A stretch of 64,000 nt of DNA from Cryptomeria japonica (lineage: Eukaryota > Streptophyta > Pinopsida > Cupressales > Cupressaceae), in the NCBI RefSeq assembly GCF_030272615.1, contig NC_081412.1:27419001-27483000 (forward strand), in the 5' to 3' direction. The translations under genes were made by a program, and so were the position numbers. Below, one piece after another: positions 10,996 through 23,071 of the stretch. A model generated the notes under the pieces. The model was not told the DNA's origin, did not search any database, and saw nothing but the letters and a program-made list of their open reading frames with translations. Position 1 is the stretch's first letter; each line of letters begins with the position of its first letter.

Positions 10996-12180
10996 TTGGG
11001 AAGAAGCCAGTTCATGTTAGTAACTAAGTCAGTAAGAGAAAATAGTCTTAGGATGGTGACCAATGCAAAGTTAGCCAAGAAGGTAGAAGACCAAGAGGAA
11101 GAGAATAGACTCCCCAAGGTAAGATTACAACAATTGGAGAGTAAACTAGACACAGTTGAAGACAATACTGAAAAGGTGACAATCAAAGTCAATGAAGGGA
11201 AGGGTAAATAAGTAGTAGAAGAGGATAGCACACTAGAACCAGATCCTATTCTACCTGAAGAACCTTTCCTCAGAGCCATCAAAGGCTTAGGAGGAAAGTC
11301 CTTAGAAGGAGAGCCACTTTTTTGTGGAAAAATGGAACCAGAAGTAGTCATGGAATGGATTGAAGGATTGGAGAATCACTTTGAATGTGATGGGATTAGT
11401 GAAGCACAAAAGGTGAAGGTAGCCAAATATAGATTGAGAGGAGCAACCTTGACTTGGTGGAAGTTCATCTAAAAGGAGAGACAAAAGGAGGATAAGAACC
11501 CAGTTGCCACTTGGAAAGGAATGCTAGCCAAGGTGAAAGAAGCATGTATCCTTGAAGACTATGAAATTCAATTGTACAAGAGGAGACAAAACTTGAGACA
11601 AAGAGAACTAGATGTGAGCAGCTACACTAAGGAGTTTTAGAAGTTGTGTTTGAGATCCAAGGTGGTGGAAGATGAAAGCATCAAGGTAGCCAGGTACTTG
11701 AATGACTTGAGATGGAATATACAAGAAGAGTTGAGTTTTTTGTGTCCTAGTACTATTCATAAGTGCTATCAATTGGCACTCAAGGTGGAAGAGAAGAGTA
11801 AAAAGAAACAAGAGCAAAGCAATAGAGGCAAAGGTAGGGGAAGAGATGGCAGAGGTCATAGAGGTAGCTATGGTGGAAGAAGTGTAGACCAAATATCCCA
11901 AGGGGAATTCAAGTTGGTAGAGAAAAGTGGGGATTCCAATAGCAAGAGAAGCTATAGAGGAAGGGGATCTAGCAACTCTAGTAGAGGAAGGTCTAGTGGA
12001 TCGGGAAGAGGGTCTTATTTTGCCACAATGAAGTTCTACAATTGCCATCAACTTGGACACTCGGCCTATAAATGTCCTAAGAAGTATTCTTCATCCCAAG
12101 GAGGTGAGAGGAGAGTAAGTTATGTTCAAGAAGATGTAGCAAACATGAAGGCATCAGAAGTGAGTTTAGATTCCGAGGTT
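10996..12180 (+). pseudogene. Gypsy-1 gag
   Basis: Gag of a gypsy element, which packages the RNA. The first ATG after the primer site opens MGRSQFMLVTKSV. An early coiled-coil-like E/K/L-rich stretch (about 11040-11200) is followed by the gag core (WIEGLENHFECDGISEAQK, then RLRGATLTWW), an R/G/S-rich basic region (11815-12010) and a zinc knuckle. The knuckle reads FYNCHQLGHSAYKC at about 12033-12074, where the first cysteine of C-x2-C-x4-H-x4-C is replaced by F. In-frame stops occur at about 11209, 11470 and 11638. All pieces keep the same frame. Confidence 0.9.
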
Positions 12181-12654
12181 GGAGAGAATCTCATGATAAG
12201 AAGAGTCTTGATTAAAGAACTGGTTAAGGAGGAACCTAACCAAAGGAGATCCTTGTTTAGGATAAAATGCAAGATCATGGGTAAAGTATGTAGAGTGGTG
12301 GTGGATTCAGGTTCCACTGATAATATAGTATCAGAAGAAGCAGTGAGTAAGCTTAACCTACAAAGAATCCCACATAGTGATCCTTATAGGGTTACTTAGC
12401 TCAACAAGGGGTAGCCTGTTCTAATGAATGAACAAACTTGGGTGGAGTTCACTATAGGAGGCTACAAGGAAAAAATCTTGTGTGACATCTTGCCAATGGA
12501 TGCTTGCCACCTACTCCTAGGTAGGCCTTGGTAGTTTGACAGAAAAGCAATACACCATGGGGAAAATAATACCTATACTTTTCAAAAAGATGGGATCACC
12601 TATTAAATTCCATCCATAGGAGACCAAGAACAAGGAAGATCTAAGGGTCTTAAT
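12181..12654 (+). pseudogene. Gypsy-1 protease region
   Basis: Contains CRVVVDSGSTDNIVSEEAV at about 12288-12345, the aspartic protease D-S-G active site of gypsy elements, then EKILCDILPMDACHLLLGRPW, the second conserved block ending with the LGRPW motif. The frame has stops at about 12397, 12412, 12532 and 12603, three of them TAG. It runs on from gag in the same frame and would cut the polyprotein. Confidence 0.88.
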
Positions 12655-14130
12655 GTGCTTCTATTTGGTGACAAGGAGTTCATTAACACACTCAAGGAAG
12701 GAGAAGGAGTGGGGTTTGCACTTGTAGTAAAACCAAAAGAAGAAAGCAAGGATAAGAAAGAATGCATTCCCAATGAAGTGCAACAGATTCTAAATCAGTT
12801 TAAAGACATTATCAGTGATGGAACACCTACAACCTCACCTCCTCAACGTGCCATAAGTCACCAAATTGACTTCATACCTAGAACCTCATTGCCTAATAAG
12901 GCAGCTTATAAAATGACACCGGAGCAGAATAAAGAGGTAGCTAAGCAAATACAAGAACTCTTGGATAATGGACTACTAAGCAAGAGCATCAGCCCATGTG
13001 TAGTTCCCACCATTTTGGCCCCAAAGAAGGGAGGTACTTGGGGACTTTGCACTGATTCTAGAGATATCAACCGGATTACAATCAGGTATAGATTTCCCAT
13101 TCCAAGGATTGAAGATTTGATGGATTGCTTAGGAAGTGTTGAATAATTCACCAAGATATACCTCAAGAGTGGTTACGACCAAATCATAATCAAGGAGGGA
13201 GATGAATGGAAGACAACATTCAAAACCACAGAAGGACTTTATGAATAGCTTGTTATTCTATTTGGACTCACAAATACCCCTAGCACATTCATGAGACTCA
13301 TGAATGAAGTACTCAAGGATTACATTGGTAAATTTTTTATTGTTTATTTAGATGATATCTTGATTTTTAGCAAGTTTAAAGATGAACATCTTAAGCATAT
13401 AGAGATTGTATTAAAGAAACTATGTGATGAGCAACTAACCATCAACTTGGAGAAATGTGAGTTCATGAAACAAGAGTTGACATATCTTGGGTTTGTAATC
13501 TCAAGAGGTGATTTGATGATGGATACCTCTAAAGTGGAAGCCATAATCAGTTGGCCTACATGTAAGACAACAAGTAAAGTAAGGAGTTTTCATGGCTTGG
13601 AACAATTCTATAGGAAGTTCATCAGAGGATTCAATGAGATATGTGCACCCATGCTTGACACAATCAAAGGAGGTGTGAAGACTAAGTTCTAATGGACAAA
13701 AGAGGCACGAAGAGAATTTGATCTCTTCAAGATAAAGGTGGCTACTCAACTGGTACTAGTTCTTCCAAGCTTTGACAAGCTCTTCACTATTGAATGTGAT
13801 GCAAACAACATAGCAGTTGGAGAAATCTTAAGTCAAGACAATAGATCGGTTGTCTTTTTCAGTGAGAAGCTCAATGATGCCAAGAAAAGGTATTCCTCTT
13901 ATGATTTGGAGTTGTGTGCACTTGTTAAATCTCTTAATAAGTGGAGGAATTATTTGTTGCCTAAATAATTTATGGTTTATACTGATAATCAAGCTCTTAG
14001 CTTTCTCAATTCACAAGAAAAGTTGAATCATAGGCATATTAAATGGGTAGAGTATTTGTAGTTATATACCTTTACCATTAAACACAAGAAGGGACAGTGT
14101 AATAAATTTGTTGATGCATTAAGTAGAAGG
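12655..14130 (+). pseudogene. Gypsy-1 reverse transcriptase and RNase H
   Basis: RT landmarks in order are [64 protein letters not shown] and the catalytic YLDD at 13344-13355. RNase H follows with IECDANNIAVGEIL, the SEKL block and VYTDNQAL, ending FVDALSRR at about 14128. Stops interrupt at about 13144, 13246, 13690, 13966 and 14059. The WLV position at 13246 is a TAG where other plant gypsy elements have TGG, typical of G-to-A or C-to-T decay. The catalytic aspartates are preserved. Confidence 0.92.
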
Positions 14131-15588
14131 TTGCTAAAAGTTCAAGAAGTGCAACTCAAAAGCATTGGTGTGGAAAGTTTCAAGGGGTTATATCAAGATG
14201 ATGAAGACTTTTCTGCTGCCTACAAGGTTTGTCAAGAGTTTAGAAATCATTTTCATAGTGAATATGCATATTTCACCTTACAAGATGGTATTTTTCTTAA
14301 AGGAGGAAATATTTGTGTACCTAAAGGGTCTATGAGAGAAAATTTGATGCAAGAGAAGCATAATGGTTGCCTAAGTGGACATTTTGGCTTGAACGAGACT
14401 TTGGAACTTGTCCAAAGATTCTACTATTGGCCTAAGATGCAAAGGGATATTAGGAAATATGTGGAGCAATGTGTGGTTTACCAAAGAGCCAAGGATACTT
14501 CTTCTAATTCTAGTATTTATCAACCTTTACCTATCCCAAACTGGCCATGGGAATGTGTAAGTATGGATTTTGTTGTTGGTTTGCCTAAGACCAAATCAGG
14601 ATTTGATAGCATCTATGTTGTGGTCGATAGATTTAGAAAAATGGCCCATTTTATTCCATGTAAGGTGACGCATGATGCTAGTCATATTGCTCTTTTTTTT
14701 TTCAAGGAAGTCATTAGGATTCATGGCTTACCTATCAGTATAGTATCAAATAGAGATGCAAATTTTATTGGTCATTTTTTGAAGACTTTATGGTAGAGAT
14801 TGGGTACTAGTTTGTCTTTCAATTCAGCCTACCATCCCCAAACGGATGGCCAAATAGATGTGGTCAATAGAACACTTGGAAACCTTCTTAGATGTTTGAC
14901 AAAGGAGTATGGACAAGCTTGGGATTAGATCATCCATCAAGCTGAGTTTGCCTACAATGACAGTGAATAGATCAACTGGTAAGAGCCCTTTTGAGATAAT
15001 TTATGGCCTTCATCCTAGAGGTGTTTTGGAGCTTAGAGATGTTGGGAAGATGGGATAGAAGAGTGGAAATGATATGGACGTGGCTCAGTCCATGCAAGAG
15101 ATTCATGAGAAGGTTAGGACAACCTCATTAGACACCTTTGAAAGGATAAAGATAAAGTGGATCAAAAGAGAAAGGATATACAATTTTCTATTGGGGACTT
15201 GGTCATGGTCCATTTGAGAAAAGAAAGGTTTCAGAAAGGTGTCCCTAGTAAACTTTGGATGAGGAGGATTGGACCTTATAAGGTCTTGGCCAAGTATGGA
15301 AACAATGCCTACAAACTAGACCTTCCCAGAGACATGGATTTATCTCCTATATTCAATGTTGCAGACTTGGTGCAGTATAAGGGAGCACTTCCAAAGGAAT
15401 GTAGTAGAGTCTCAGAGGTCTCTCAAGAACTTTCAGACCTACCCTTACCACCTGCAACCATGCCACAAGCCGAGAAAGTATTGGATTCTAGGATTCTCAA
15501 GAAGACAAGGCACACCGCCTATATGGAGCATTTGATCAAATGGAAGCACCTTCCAGCATCTGAGGCTAATTTTGTACCTGGAGAATAA
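14131..15588 (+). pseudogene. Gypsy-1 integrase with chromodomain-like tail
   Basis: Integrase begins with an HHCC zinc region (GHFGLNETLELVQRFYYWPK, CVVYQRAK), where the last cysteine is Y. The catalytic core shows D at 14566 (SMDFVVGL) and D at 14755 (NRDANF). The third position, usually E in TEVVNR, is D here (gat at 14857-14859). Stops occur at 14794 and 14926, and a frame slip lies in the NRSTGKSPFEI block near 14960. The frame is regained by 15157 with KLWMRRIGPYKVL, the GPY/F motif. The end (VLDSRILKKTRHTAYMEHLI, KWKHLPASEANF) resembles a chromodomain, which would steer insertion to particular chromatin. The protein stops at 15586-15588. Confidence 0.88.
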
Positions 15589-15650
15589 TTTTCTAAGCTT
15601 GGAATTTCCCTTTCTTTGTTTCCTAAAGGAGTCACTTGACTTCTTTTTCA

Positions 15651-15661
15651 TTTGGGGAGTA
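15651..15661 (+). other. Gypsy-1 polypurine tract
   Basis: tttggggagta directly before the 3' LTR start TGGTGCAAG, as expected for the plus-strand primer site. Confidence 0.75.
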
Positions 15662-17242
15662 TGGTGCAAGAACACCTAGCTTCTAGCCATTTTGTTGATG
15701 CACTTTCCATATTTTGGTGTGATAGTCCTTATTTTGGATTAGGTTTGTGAATAATGGACTACTTAGAGCTCCACATGTGTGTTGGATAGTCATTTGAAGG
15801 GTGATTGTCCCCTAGGTTGTTTGTTTGCTCAAATTTTGGCCTGTGAGCCCTTGTAAGCCTAAAATGGCATAAATTTATATTTTGATGTAAAATGAATTGT
15901 AAAGCCTCATTAGGAATTTAGGAATGTCATTTTAATGTTATGTAGTCATCCTAGGAGGTTTGGGATGAGTAGCAATGCATAAAATGCAAAAATGCACATT
16001 TGAGCAAAAGTTGTCATTATTGCTCGACAACTTTTTGCAACTTTTGAGCAACTTTGCATTTTTGAGAAATCGATTGTTAGGAAATCGATGAAGAGTTGGT
16101 TAGGATAAATATGGAATATAAAATGCTCTGAGAATTATTGTACATGGGTTGGAAAAATCCTTGAGCAAGTTTGAATACATTTAGAAGACACTTTCCAGAT
16201 TTTACCTTGTAATTTTCTCATTTCTGGAGCAACAGTCTGTACCAATGGATTGATCCTGCTACCATTATTTCATGATTTTTGGTGTATGACATTGTAGTGC
16301 TCAAAAGGTGTTTGTAATTTCTTTTAGTGTAGGTTTGAAGTGTGTTTTTAAATTTGCTTTGCTCTCGGCCTCAGTAAGGGTTCAAGAGCCCAGTCATGGT
16401 TCCAACTTAAAATCCCTTGAGTTTTGATCAATAAACCTTGGGACTCAAGTTATGGACCCCTTGTAAAGTTTATATATGCTTTATAAGGGCCTGAAAGTCA
16501 TTTGGAAGCAACTTGCCATCATTTCCTAAGCGAGCTCAGTCATAGCCCAATTAGGAAAATGATTGAAATGTTGCATATGCTTGCAGGGATGATCAGTTGT
16601 GAAGGTACCAAGTGTTTTGAATGAGAGATTGGTGTGTGGAAGAGTCTATGTGAAAAGGTGGAGGTATGACAGAATAGAGAAAACAACAAAACCCATTGGA
16701 GAAGACTGCTAAGTCCTAAACCCTCTATAAATGCCATTTTTGGGATTCGTACCAGTATGGATAGACCTGACTGTCTCACCTAGTGGATCCAAAAGTTCAT
16801 CCAAAAGGGCACTAAGATCACCAAAGATGTTGGAATTTTCTTTGAGTGATTTTTGAATAATTTCCCAAAAACTGGCAAGGTAGGGCTAATTAGGGCTCTA
16901 GGGCTACTAGGCCTAGAAAATAGGAGAAAGAGGGAATGATGAAGAAATGATAAAGACAGTTGAAGAACCAGTTGAATGGAATGGAAAAACCTTTAGAACA
17001 CCCATTACAATCCATGCAAGTAAATGTTAGAGGATTTCATAGTTTAAAGGTTGGATTTACCCTTGTGAATCTTATTTATGCTTGAAGCAACTATTGAGCA
17101 CAGCTTGATAGGGAGAACTCCAAGAGAGTTTGAGTGTTTTGGTTTGTTAAAAGATAAGTGAAGAGTGAAAGGAGCCCACTAAAACATCACCAAACTACCT
17201 ATTGAGCAAGGTGAAACTCTCCTTGAGGTCCTCTCCCTATCA
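15662..17242 (+). repeat. Gypsy-1 3' LTR (1581 bp)
   Basis: Begins TGGTGCAAGAACACC and ends CCCTATCA, followed by the TSD ctatg. Differences from the 5' copy are frequent, in line with the decayed coding region. Its start resembles the minus-strand start of the solo LTR at 39672-40539, suggesting related families. Confidence 0.92.
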
Positions 17243-17247
17243 CTATG

Positions 17248-17935
17248 CCTTAAGTGACCAACTTTAGAACAATCACCACACACTTAATCTACCTCAACTT
17301 ATCATCACTAACTCTGTAAATGATATGACCATGTAATAAAAACACACTAATTGATTCAAACACTCATCAAAACCATCAACACCAATTTGATCCTCTATAT
17401 ATACCATCATGCTTATTGGAAACATCAATTAGGTTGGCCAAAGAAAGGAACAAACATAGGTCCTATCAATTCAGCTACTAGAATACAATTATGCTGAAGG
17501 TGGTTGAATCCAAGAGATAGAGAGGACCTAAAAGAAACCATATCACATATTTCTAAGTTGTCATAAATAATTCACATGACAACACACATTCTCCAAAGGA
17601 GACAACAAGATAATGTGTAGATAAGTCATGTAGCACATTAATTGCCAAACCAAAAACATATATTCTAGATGAATTAATTCAATGTATATTTTCACATACT
17701 AAAGTAGGATTCCAATGTAAAAAAACCTTCAAAGTGAGTGAAGACACCAAAGGATACAATGCAATAAGGAGAACAAGTTTTGATGGCCAAACTAGAGCAG
17801 TTACCTTGAAACATAAATACTAAGCATGTTGCAGATAAAAATAGATCTTCTAGCATCATGTGAAGCATGCAATGATATTTCTTGAACATCCAATTGTTGA
17901 GAAAATGGTGTCTCCACCTTGCATTTACATGAGGT
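17248..17935. other. Non-coding flank, partly continuing the interrupted minus-strand LTR
   Basis: The first part (to about 17381) should be the outer half of the LTR interrupted at 9440. The rest holds no reading frame I can recognise. It lies between two LTRs and is probably old element sequence. Confidence 0.35.
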
Positions 17936-19979
17936 TGTTGGTAACAACAAGAAGGAAAACTGAGATGGGGGGTGAATCAGTTTTCACTGGATTAAAATAA
18001 TTAAGCACAGTCTCAGATCTAATCAACTACAACAAAAAGAAAGATAATAGCAACACACATAACACCAATATTTTTTATGTAGAAAACCCAGTTAAGGGAA
18101 AAAAACCATGGTGAGAACCTACCCACAATGAGATAATACCCTGCAGTAGTATGTGTAAATATTACAATGGGGAATGAACATGCATTTAGGCACATTGCCT
18201 AGATCTCACTGCTCAAATTATAATAACCCAAAAAGCTCCAACCCTCAGGGAAGGTTCACTACCTTACAATAAATTTGGATTACAATCCGAAAAGGATGAA
18301 CTACAAAAATAACATCTGCTAATGCCTGATGACAGTTCTGGTTAAGCTCAAATGTTTTCTCTTCACTAATCTCTGCTTAATACACCATACCGAAAGATGA
18401 ATTTATTTGTTCACACATACACCACTGTTTGATAATGCAGACTCATACCATCACACCACTGAAACACCAATTAAATGAATATGACACTTATTTGTACAAT
18501 TCATCAACCTTGAATACAAGGTCAACCAAACCCATAACACCTATTTACAAAATTACATCATATGATACATAGTTCTCAACCACTGAACCAATATGATAAC
18601 ATAAATAGCATAACATGGACCTAAATCCAAATCTCCAAACACTCATTACCACTGGAAATCTCGCCAAGACCAACCGCAACATGTTACACCAACAAAATAT
18701 CACATAACATGACTTGAACATCACTAGATCATGAAAATTACCACAAACTCGCACAATAATCAATTCATATCACCAAGACAAATAGAACATGATTAGGAAA
18801 CACCAACAAGCATATTAGAAACATTCATAATAGCAACACCACTTATACAAATCTTTATCGATCTGTTGGCATTCTACATTCTTATGAGAATAGTTGGTGT
18901 TGTCATTGATGGCAACCATCTGGCAACCTTCTGGCACTCATCTAGTAAAGCCACCGGCATCGGCATAGACATCTACATATACTGGTAGACACTTTACCGA
19001 CAACAGCAACAATGCATACCGGCACCCCAGCCGACAGAGAATAAACTTTTGTTTAAATGTAATTATCTTTTGTAAAGCTGACATGACATAATGTAAAAGA
19101 CTCATATATATGTATGAGATCTTATAGGACATTGTGTGTAGTAAGGTAGTATGCATGGAGAAAATATATGGATGATATTTTGTATAAGGAGATATAGTTG
19201 ACAGGGAAGGTTTTGGTTATAGAATGAGCTTAAACCGGTACTGAACCTGGCATAGTTGATGCTGATTTGAAGCAGTACATTGTATTGGATTTCATAATCC
19301 ACTTTTGTAGTCAGTGTGACTCTTATTGAGCAGTGAGCTCTAGGCAGTTGGCCTTCCTGCATGTGCAGGCCCCTCATTGTAAGTAATATTTATTTATTGG
19401 CCAGTAAGTGAATATTGTGGGTCATAAATCCCACTGAGGTTTTTCCCACACTAGGTTTCCTCGTTAAACATCTTGTGTTACGGTGTGTTTTCTATGTTGT
19501 CTCTATTGTTCTTGTTTATTGCATTAATTCTTATTTATCGGTACATTGTTTTGAGATGCAAAGTTCTTAATAAGTTTAAATATTCTGCTAACCGGTTAGA
19601 TATTGATTCACCTCCCTCTCTCAGTATCTTTGGGACTGTCATTAATCCTAACATGATCAACACGCTAACATTCAAGAACACTCAACAACAACAACTTGGA
19701 TAAGAAAGATAGCTTCCAGAGCATCAAATCATGAACCACTTGAAATGAAGATACACATGATCATCTAAAACATTAACTGAAAACCACAACACAATATGTC
19801 ATCATACTAGAGCTCACCGGATAAAAAACCAGACTCTACTAGCCACTGAACAGAAAAACCAGAAACCACAAATGCAATCACCAAATCAAGTGATATAAGC
19901 AAGAAGACTTCTGAATCACTTAAACCAATTCCTTGAATCACCAAAACACACTAATGTGTTGACATCAATGACAACAACA
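17936..19979 (-). repeat. Minus-strand LTR-like sequence, interrupted by a solo LTR
   Basis: Read on minus, the left end has the CT-rich CTGATTCACCCCCCATCTCA block close to a TG...CA-type terminus (tgttggt on plus at 17936), and the right end begins TGTTGTTGTCATTGATG (19979 downward). The paired gggaaaaaaaccatggtgag block at about 18097 is the LTR-end feature seen elsewhere here. I found no matching TSD, so boundaries are approximate. It is split by the insertion at 18864-19653. Confidence 0.55.
18864..19653 (+). repeat. Solo LTR (790 bp) nested in the minus-strand LTR
   Basis: Starts TGTTGGCATTC and ends AATCCTAACA, with the same near-inverted tips as the solo LTR at 3049-5210. The flanking 5-mers are cgatc (18859-18863) and tgatc (19654-19658), a TSD with one C/T difference that fits decay of a methylated cytosine. 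It carries the usual gaggtttttccc and CT-rich blocks toward its 3' end and no coding sequence. Confidence 0.78.
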
Positions 19980-20813
19980 TATTCTAGCAGCAACAATGTC
20001 TAATAAAGATTACTATTTATAGTGTTTTTGTTTGAGCACACAATGGTGCAAAATTATCTCTGAAGCTTCTAGTTGGCTAGATGAGAATGCTGATAATTTT
20101 TTGTCAAATGATACGATGAAAGGTTTAAAATTAATTTTGAGGATTTTATAAGCTCTAAAACACCCTAAATAATGAGTGTAAATGGCATAGTTTATGAGGT
20201 TATAGAGCACTTTGTGAGTTTTTTGGTGCTTCAAACTGTTCATCAATCGGACACATGGTTCACAAGTTATGGCCTCTAAACGTTTGGACTCCTAAAATAG
20301 GAAACATAAATTGCATCAGACACATAAATGAGCTATAAAAGGGAGGAATGGGTTTATGTGTGTTTTGACATGTCATAGGGAATCTAGAATGGAGATAAGG
20401 TCGACTCTATTTTATAGGGTGGTTTTAACCCATGGTTTTGTAACCATTTGATGGTTTCTTGTATTGTATCTCCTACATATGAGGTGCGTGAGATAGAGGT
20501 TATGCATAAGAGTCTTATGGCTATTGATTTACCTATAAATCTCTGATTAGTGGCACTCCTGTGCAGAGCTTGTTGTGCAATTATATTGTAATATGTTATT
20601 GATTATTGAATAATATATTGAGTTGCTTTGGGAGTGTGGGGTTTTCCTCCCGAAAGGGTTTTCCCCACATAAATCACTATGTTGTGGTATGCATGATATT
20701 ATGTTTATTTATGTTAAGTTTTTGTAACTACTGCAATGATCTGCAAAAAATTTTGCATTATCCTCCTCTCAAGTGTAGTGTAGGAAGTTTTTTCGCTACT
20801 TATCTTCCTTACA
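19980..20813 (+). repeat. Copia-2 5' LTR region
   Basis: The end at 20813 is set by the adjacent primer site. A TATA candidate (TATAAAAG, 20334-20341) is followed by a leader with a ttttcctcccgaaagggttttcc block at about 20643-20664. The start is not defined; no matching copy exists downstream because the 3' LTR is truncated. Confidence 0.6.
20334..20341 (+). promoter_or_regulatory. TATA box candidate of Copia-2 LTR
   Basis: TATAAAAG about 480 bp before the LTR end, at a typical place for the U3/R boundary. Confidence 0.5.
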
Positions 20814-20815
20814 AG

Positions 20816-20827
20816 TGGTATCAAAGC
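20816..20827 (+). other. Copia-2 primer binding site (initiator Met tRNA type)
   Basis: TGGTATCAAAGC, one mismatch from the TGGTATCAGAGC consensus, two bases after the LTR end. Confidence 0.85.
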
Positions 20828-20937
20828 CTAATAATCTTTGGTTTCAGTTGTGGGTTGTTGGGTTTTTTGAACTAATCTAGATTTGAGTGGGAGCTTGTGA
20901 AGAAGACACTTTTTGATCTTGTTGCAAGAATTTTCAG

Positions 20938-21770
20938 ATGGCAAGTTTGTCAGAGAGAATAGAGGTGGAGAGATTTAAAGGAAGTAATTTTGAGATGTGG
21001 AAGCTGAAGATGGAAGATCTACTAATAGATCGATATCTATGGGATGACATCGATGTGAATGTCTCAAGACCCTCAGATCCTATTATTGCTACTCAATATG
21101 ATGTTTTGGACTATAAAGCCAAGGGTCTAATCAGATTGTGCCTAGCAAAATATGTTATAATCAATTTCCATGAAGAGATCACTACAAAGAGTTATGGGCT
21201 AAGCTTGGTGAAATCTATCAAGTGAAATCTTCATTGAATTAGATTTTCTTGAGGAGGAAACTATATTCCTTGAAAATGAAAGAAGGTGGACAAATTGTAG
21301 ACCACTTGGAAGCATTTAATATGTTGGAGGCTCAATTGGTATTTGTTGGTGTTAAGATGGATGAAGAAGAGAAATGCCAGATCTTTCTTTATTCTTTGCC
21401 TAATTCATGGGATTCTCTAGTTATGGCTATCAGTGGTATTATGTTGTTTTGAAGTCTGAAGATGTTGTGGGTGACCTACCTGGTGAAGAGATGTGGAGGA
21501 AGGTATCCATTAATTCAAAGGAAGCCCTAATTATTCATGGAAGACCTAAGGGAAAAGGAAAGAAGAATGAAAAGCACAATAAGTCCAAATCTAGAGGCAG
21601 ATTGAAATCTCCTGGAAATTCTAAAGTTATTTGCTAGAATTGCAGTAATTCAAGTCACATCCATAAGGACTGCAAAGAAGAAAAGAAGAAGAAAAATAAG
21701 AAGTTCAATTTTGATTCTGAGTCTTAAAAGGATGATGGTGATGCATTCATTATAGCTTTGGCTACTCATG
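20938..21770 (+). pseudogene. Copia-2 gag
   Basis: The first ATG opens MASLSERIEVERFKGSNFEM, a standard copia gag start (DUF4219/UBN2 type), followed by WKLKMEDLLIDRYLW. The gag core continues over stops and frame changes (MKEGGQIVDHLEAFNMLEAQ at about 21275). A K/R-rich stretch precedes a zinc knuckle at 21632-21673, C-x2-C-x4-H-x4-C, in which the residue after the first C is a TAG stop. The gene is about the expected length for a copia gag but is inactive. Confidence 0.88.
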
Positions 21771-21879
21771 CAGGTAAATATGTGGATACTTCATTGAAAT
21801 ATTTGAGGGTTTCACCTTCAAGGAATGGACATGGATTTTGGGTATGCAAGGGTTCTCTTTCTTCTAAACCAAAATTACC

Positions 21880-23071
21880 TGTAGAGAAGACTATGTTATG
21901 GCACTAGAGACTTGGCCACATTGGAGAAAAGCATCTAAGGACCTTGAAAAATAAAAACCTTGTTGAAGGTTTGAATAATCCTAATCTTGAATTTGATTTT
22001 TGTGAGCATTGCATTTATGGAAAACAAAATCACATTCAATTTTACTTGATTATCATAAATCTTATGGTGTTTTGGATCTTATTCATTCTGATGTGTTTGG
22101 TCTCGTAGATGTTCCTTCGATTGGAAAATCCACATATTATATTTTATTTATTGATTATTTTAGTAGAAGGACATGGGTATACTTTCTAAAGAGTAAATTT
22201 GAAGTTTTTCAGTCGTTTTAAAGAATTTAAAGAAATGGTTGAGTTGCAGACTAGAAAGAAAATTAAACATTTGAGGATTAATAATGGCGGTGATTTTTTC
22301 TCTAATTATTTTGATAGATTTTGTAAAGACTATGGCATTAATAGATAGAAGACAACTCTATATTCTCCATAGTAGAACGGAGTTGCAGAAAGAATAAATA
22401 GGATATTGAGGGAGAAGGCTAGGAGTATGCTAAGTGTTGCTAGTATAGAACAAGATTTTGGGCAAGAGTTGTTGCCACTGCTTGCTACCTAATTAAAAAT
22501 TTTCCTACATCAACTCTTGTTGATAACCTATGGAAGTGTGGTTAGGTCACAAGCTTTCATTGAGACACCCTAGAGTTTTTGGCTGTGAGGCATATGCACA
22601 TGTGCAAAAGGAGAAGCAAACATATTTAAAGAGTAATGTTGTGAAATATATCTTCATCGGTTACAATTATGGTGTGAAAGGATATAAGCTTTGGGACCCT
22701 ATTGCATAAAAGGTAATTCATAGTAGAAGTGATATTTTTAGAGAAATTAAGTCTCCTTCTATTACATTGTAGCCAAAACAGACTAAACAAGAAGATGTGA
22801 TTCAATTCCTTTCTACACCTAAAAGAATTGAATCAAGACCACTTGATAGGCATGAAGTTGAGGAGAGGTCATCTAGCTATGAATCTTCAAAAGAGGAGAA
22901 AGCACCTCCAACTCAGCTTGTTTGAAGGTCTAGAAGACATATTCAACCATCTAAAAGGTATTCACATCATGATTGGAGATGTATTTTTTCTGTGAATACT
23001 AATGTGGAGGAACCTAGATCTGTAGAAGAGGCATTAGGTATGAATGATGTAGAATCCTGGAAGATTTCTAT
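21880..23071 (+). pseudogene. Copia-2 pre-integrase and integrase; protease deleted
   Basis: After gag, the text LATHAGKYVDTSLKYL passes within some 40 codons to LWH*RLGHIGEKHLRTLK, so the protease active site and most of the protease are absent. The integrase core shows DLIHSDVFGLVD, FIDYFSRRTWVYFLKS and LRINNGGDF, where the second catalytic D is N. NGVAERINR carries the glutamate. It continues with HPRVFGCEAYAHV and IGYNYGVKGYKLWDP, and reaches SVEEALGMNDVESWKISI, where the 10.2-kb element inserts. RT resumes at 33257. Confidence 0.9.

Larger units (their letters stand above)
9446..17242 (+). mobile_element. Gypsy-1: complete but decayed Ty3/gypsy chromovirus-type element (7797 bp)
   Basis: Both LTRs (9446-10971 and 15662-17242), a primer site, gag, protease, RT, RNase H, integrase and a polypurine tract occur in gypsy order. 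The TSD is ctctg (9441-9445) versus ctatg (17243-17247), one mismatch. Almost the whole polyprotein from 10996 to 14930 lies in one frame, broken by more than a dozen in-frame stops; a local frame slip occurs near 14955-15150. A chromodomain-like tail follows integrase, suggesting a chromovirus. The element is not autonomous in its present state. Confidence 0.92.

Noticed and set aside
17692-17889. Minus-strand 65-codon frame as a host gene
   Set aside because: No recognisable domain and it sits among LTR fragments; chance frame is more likely.
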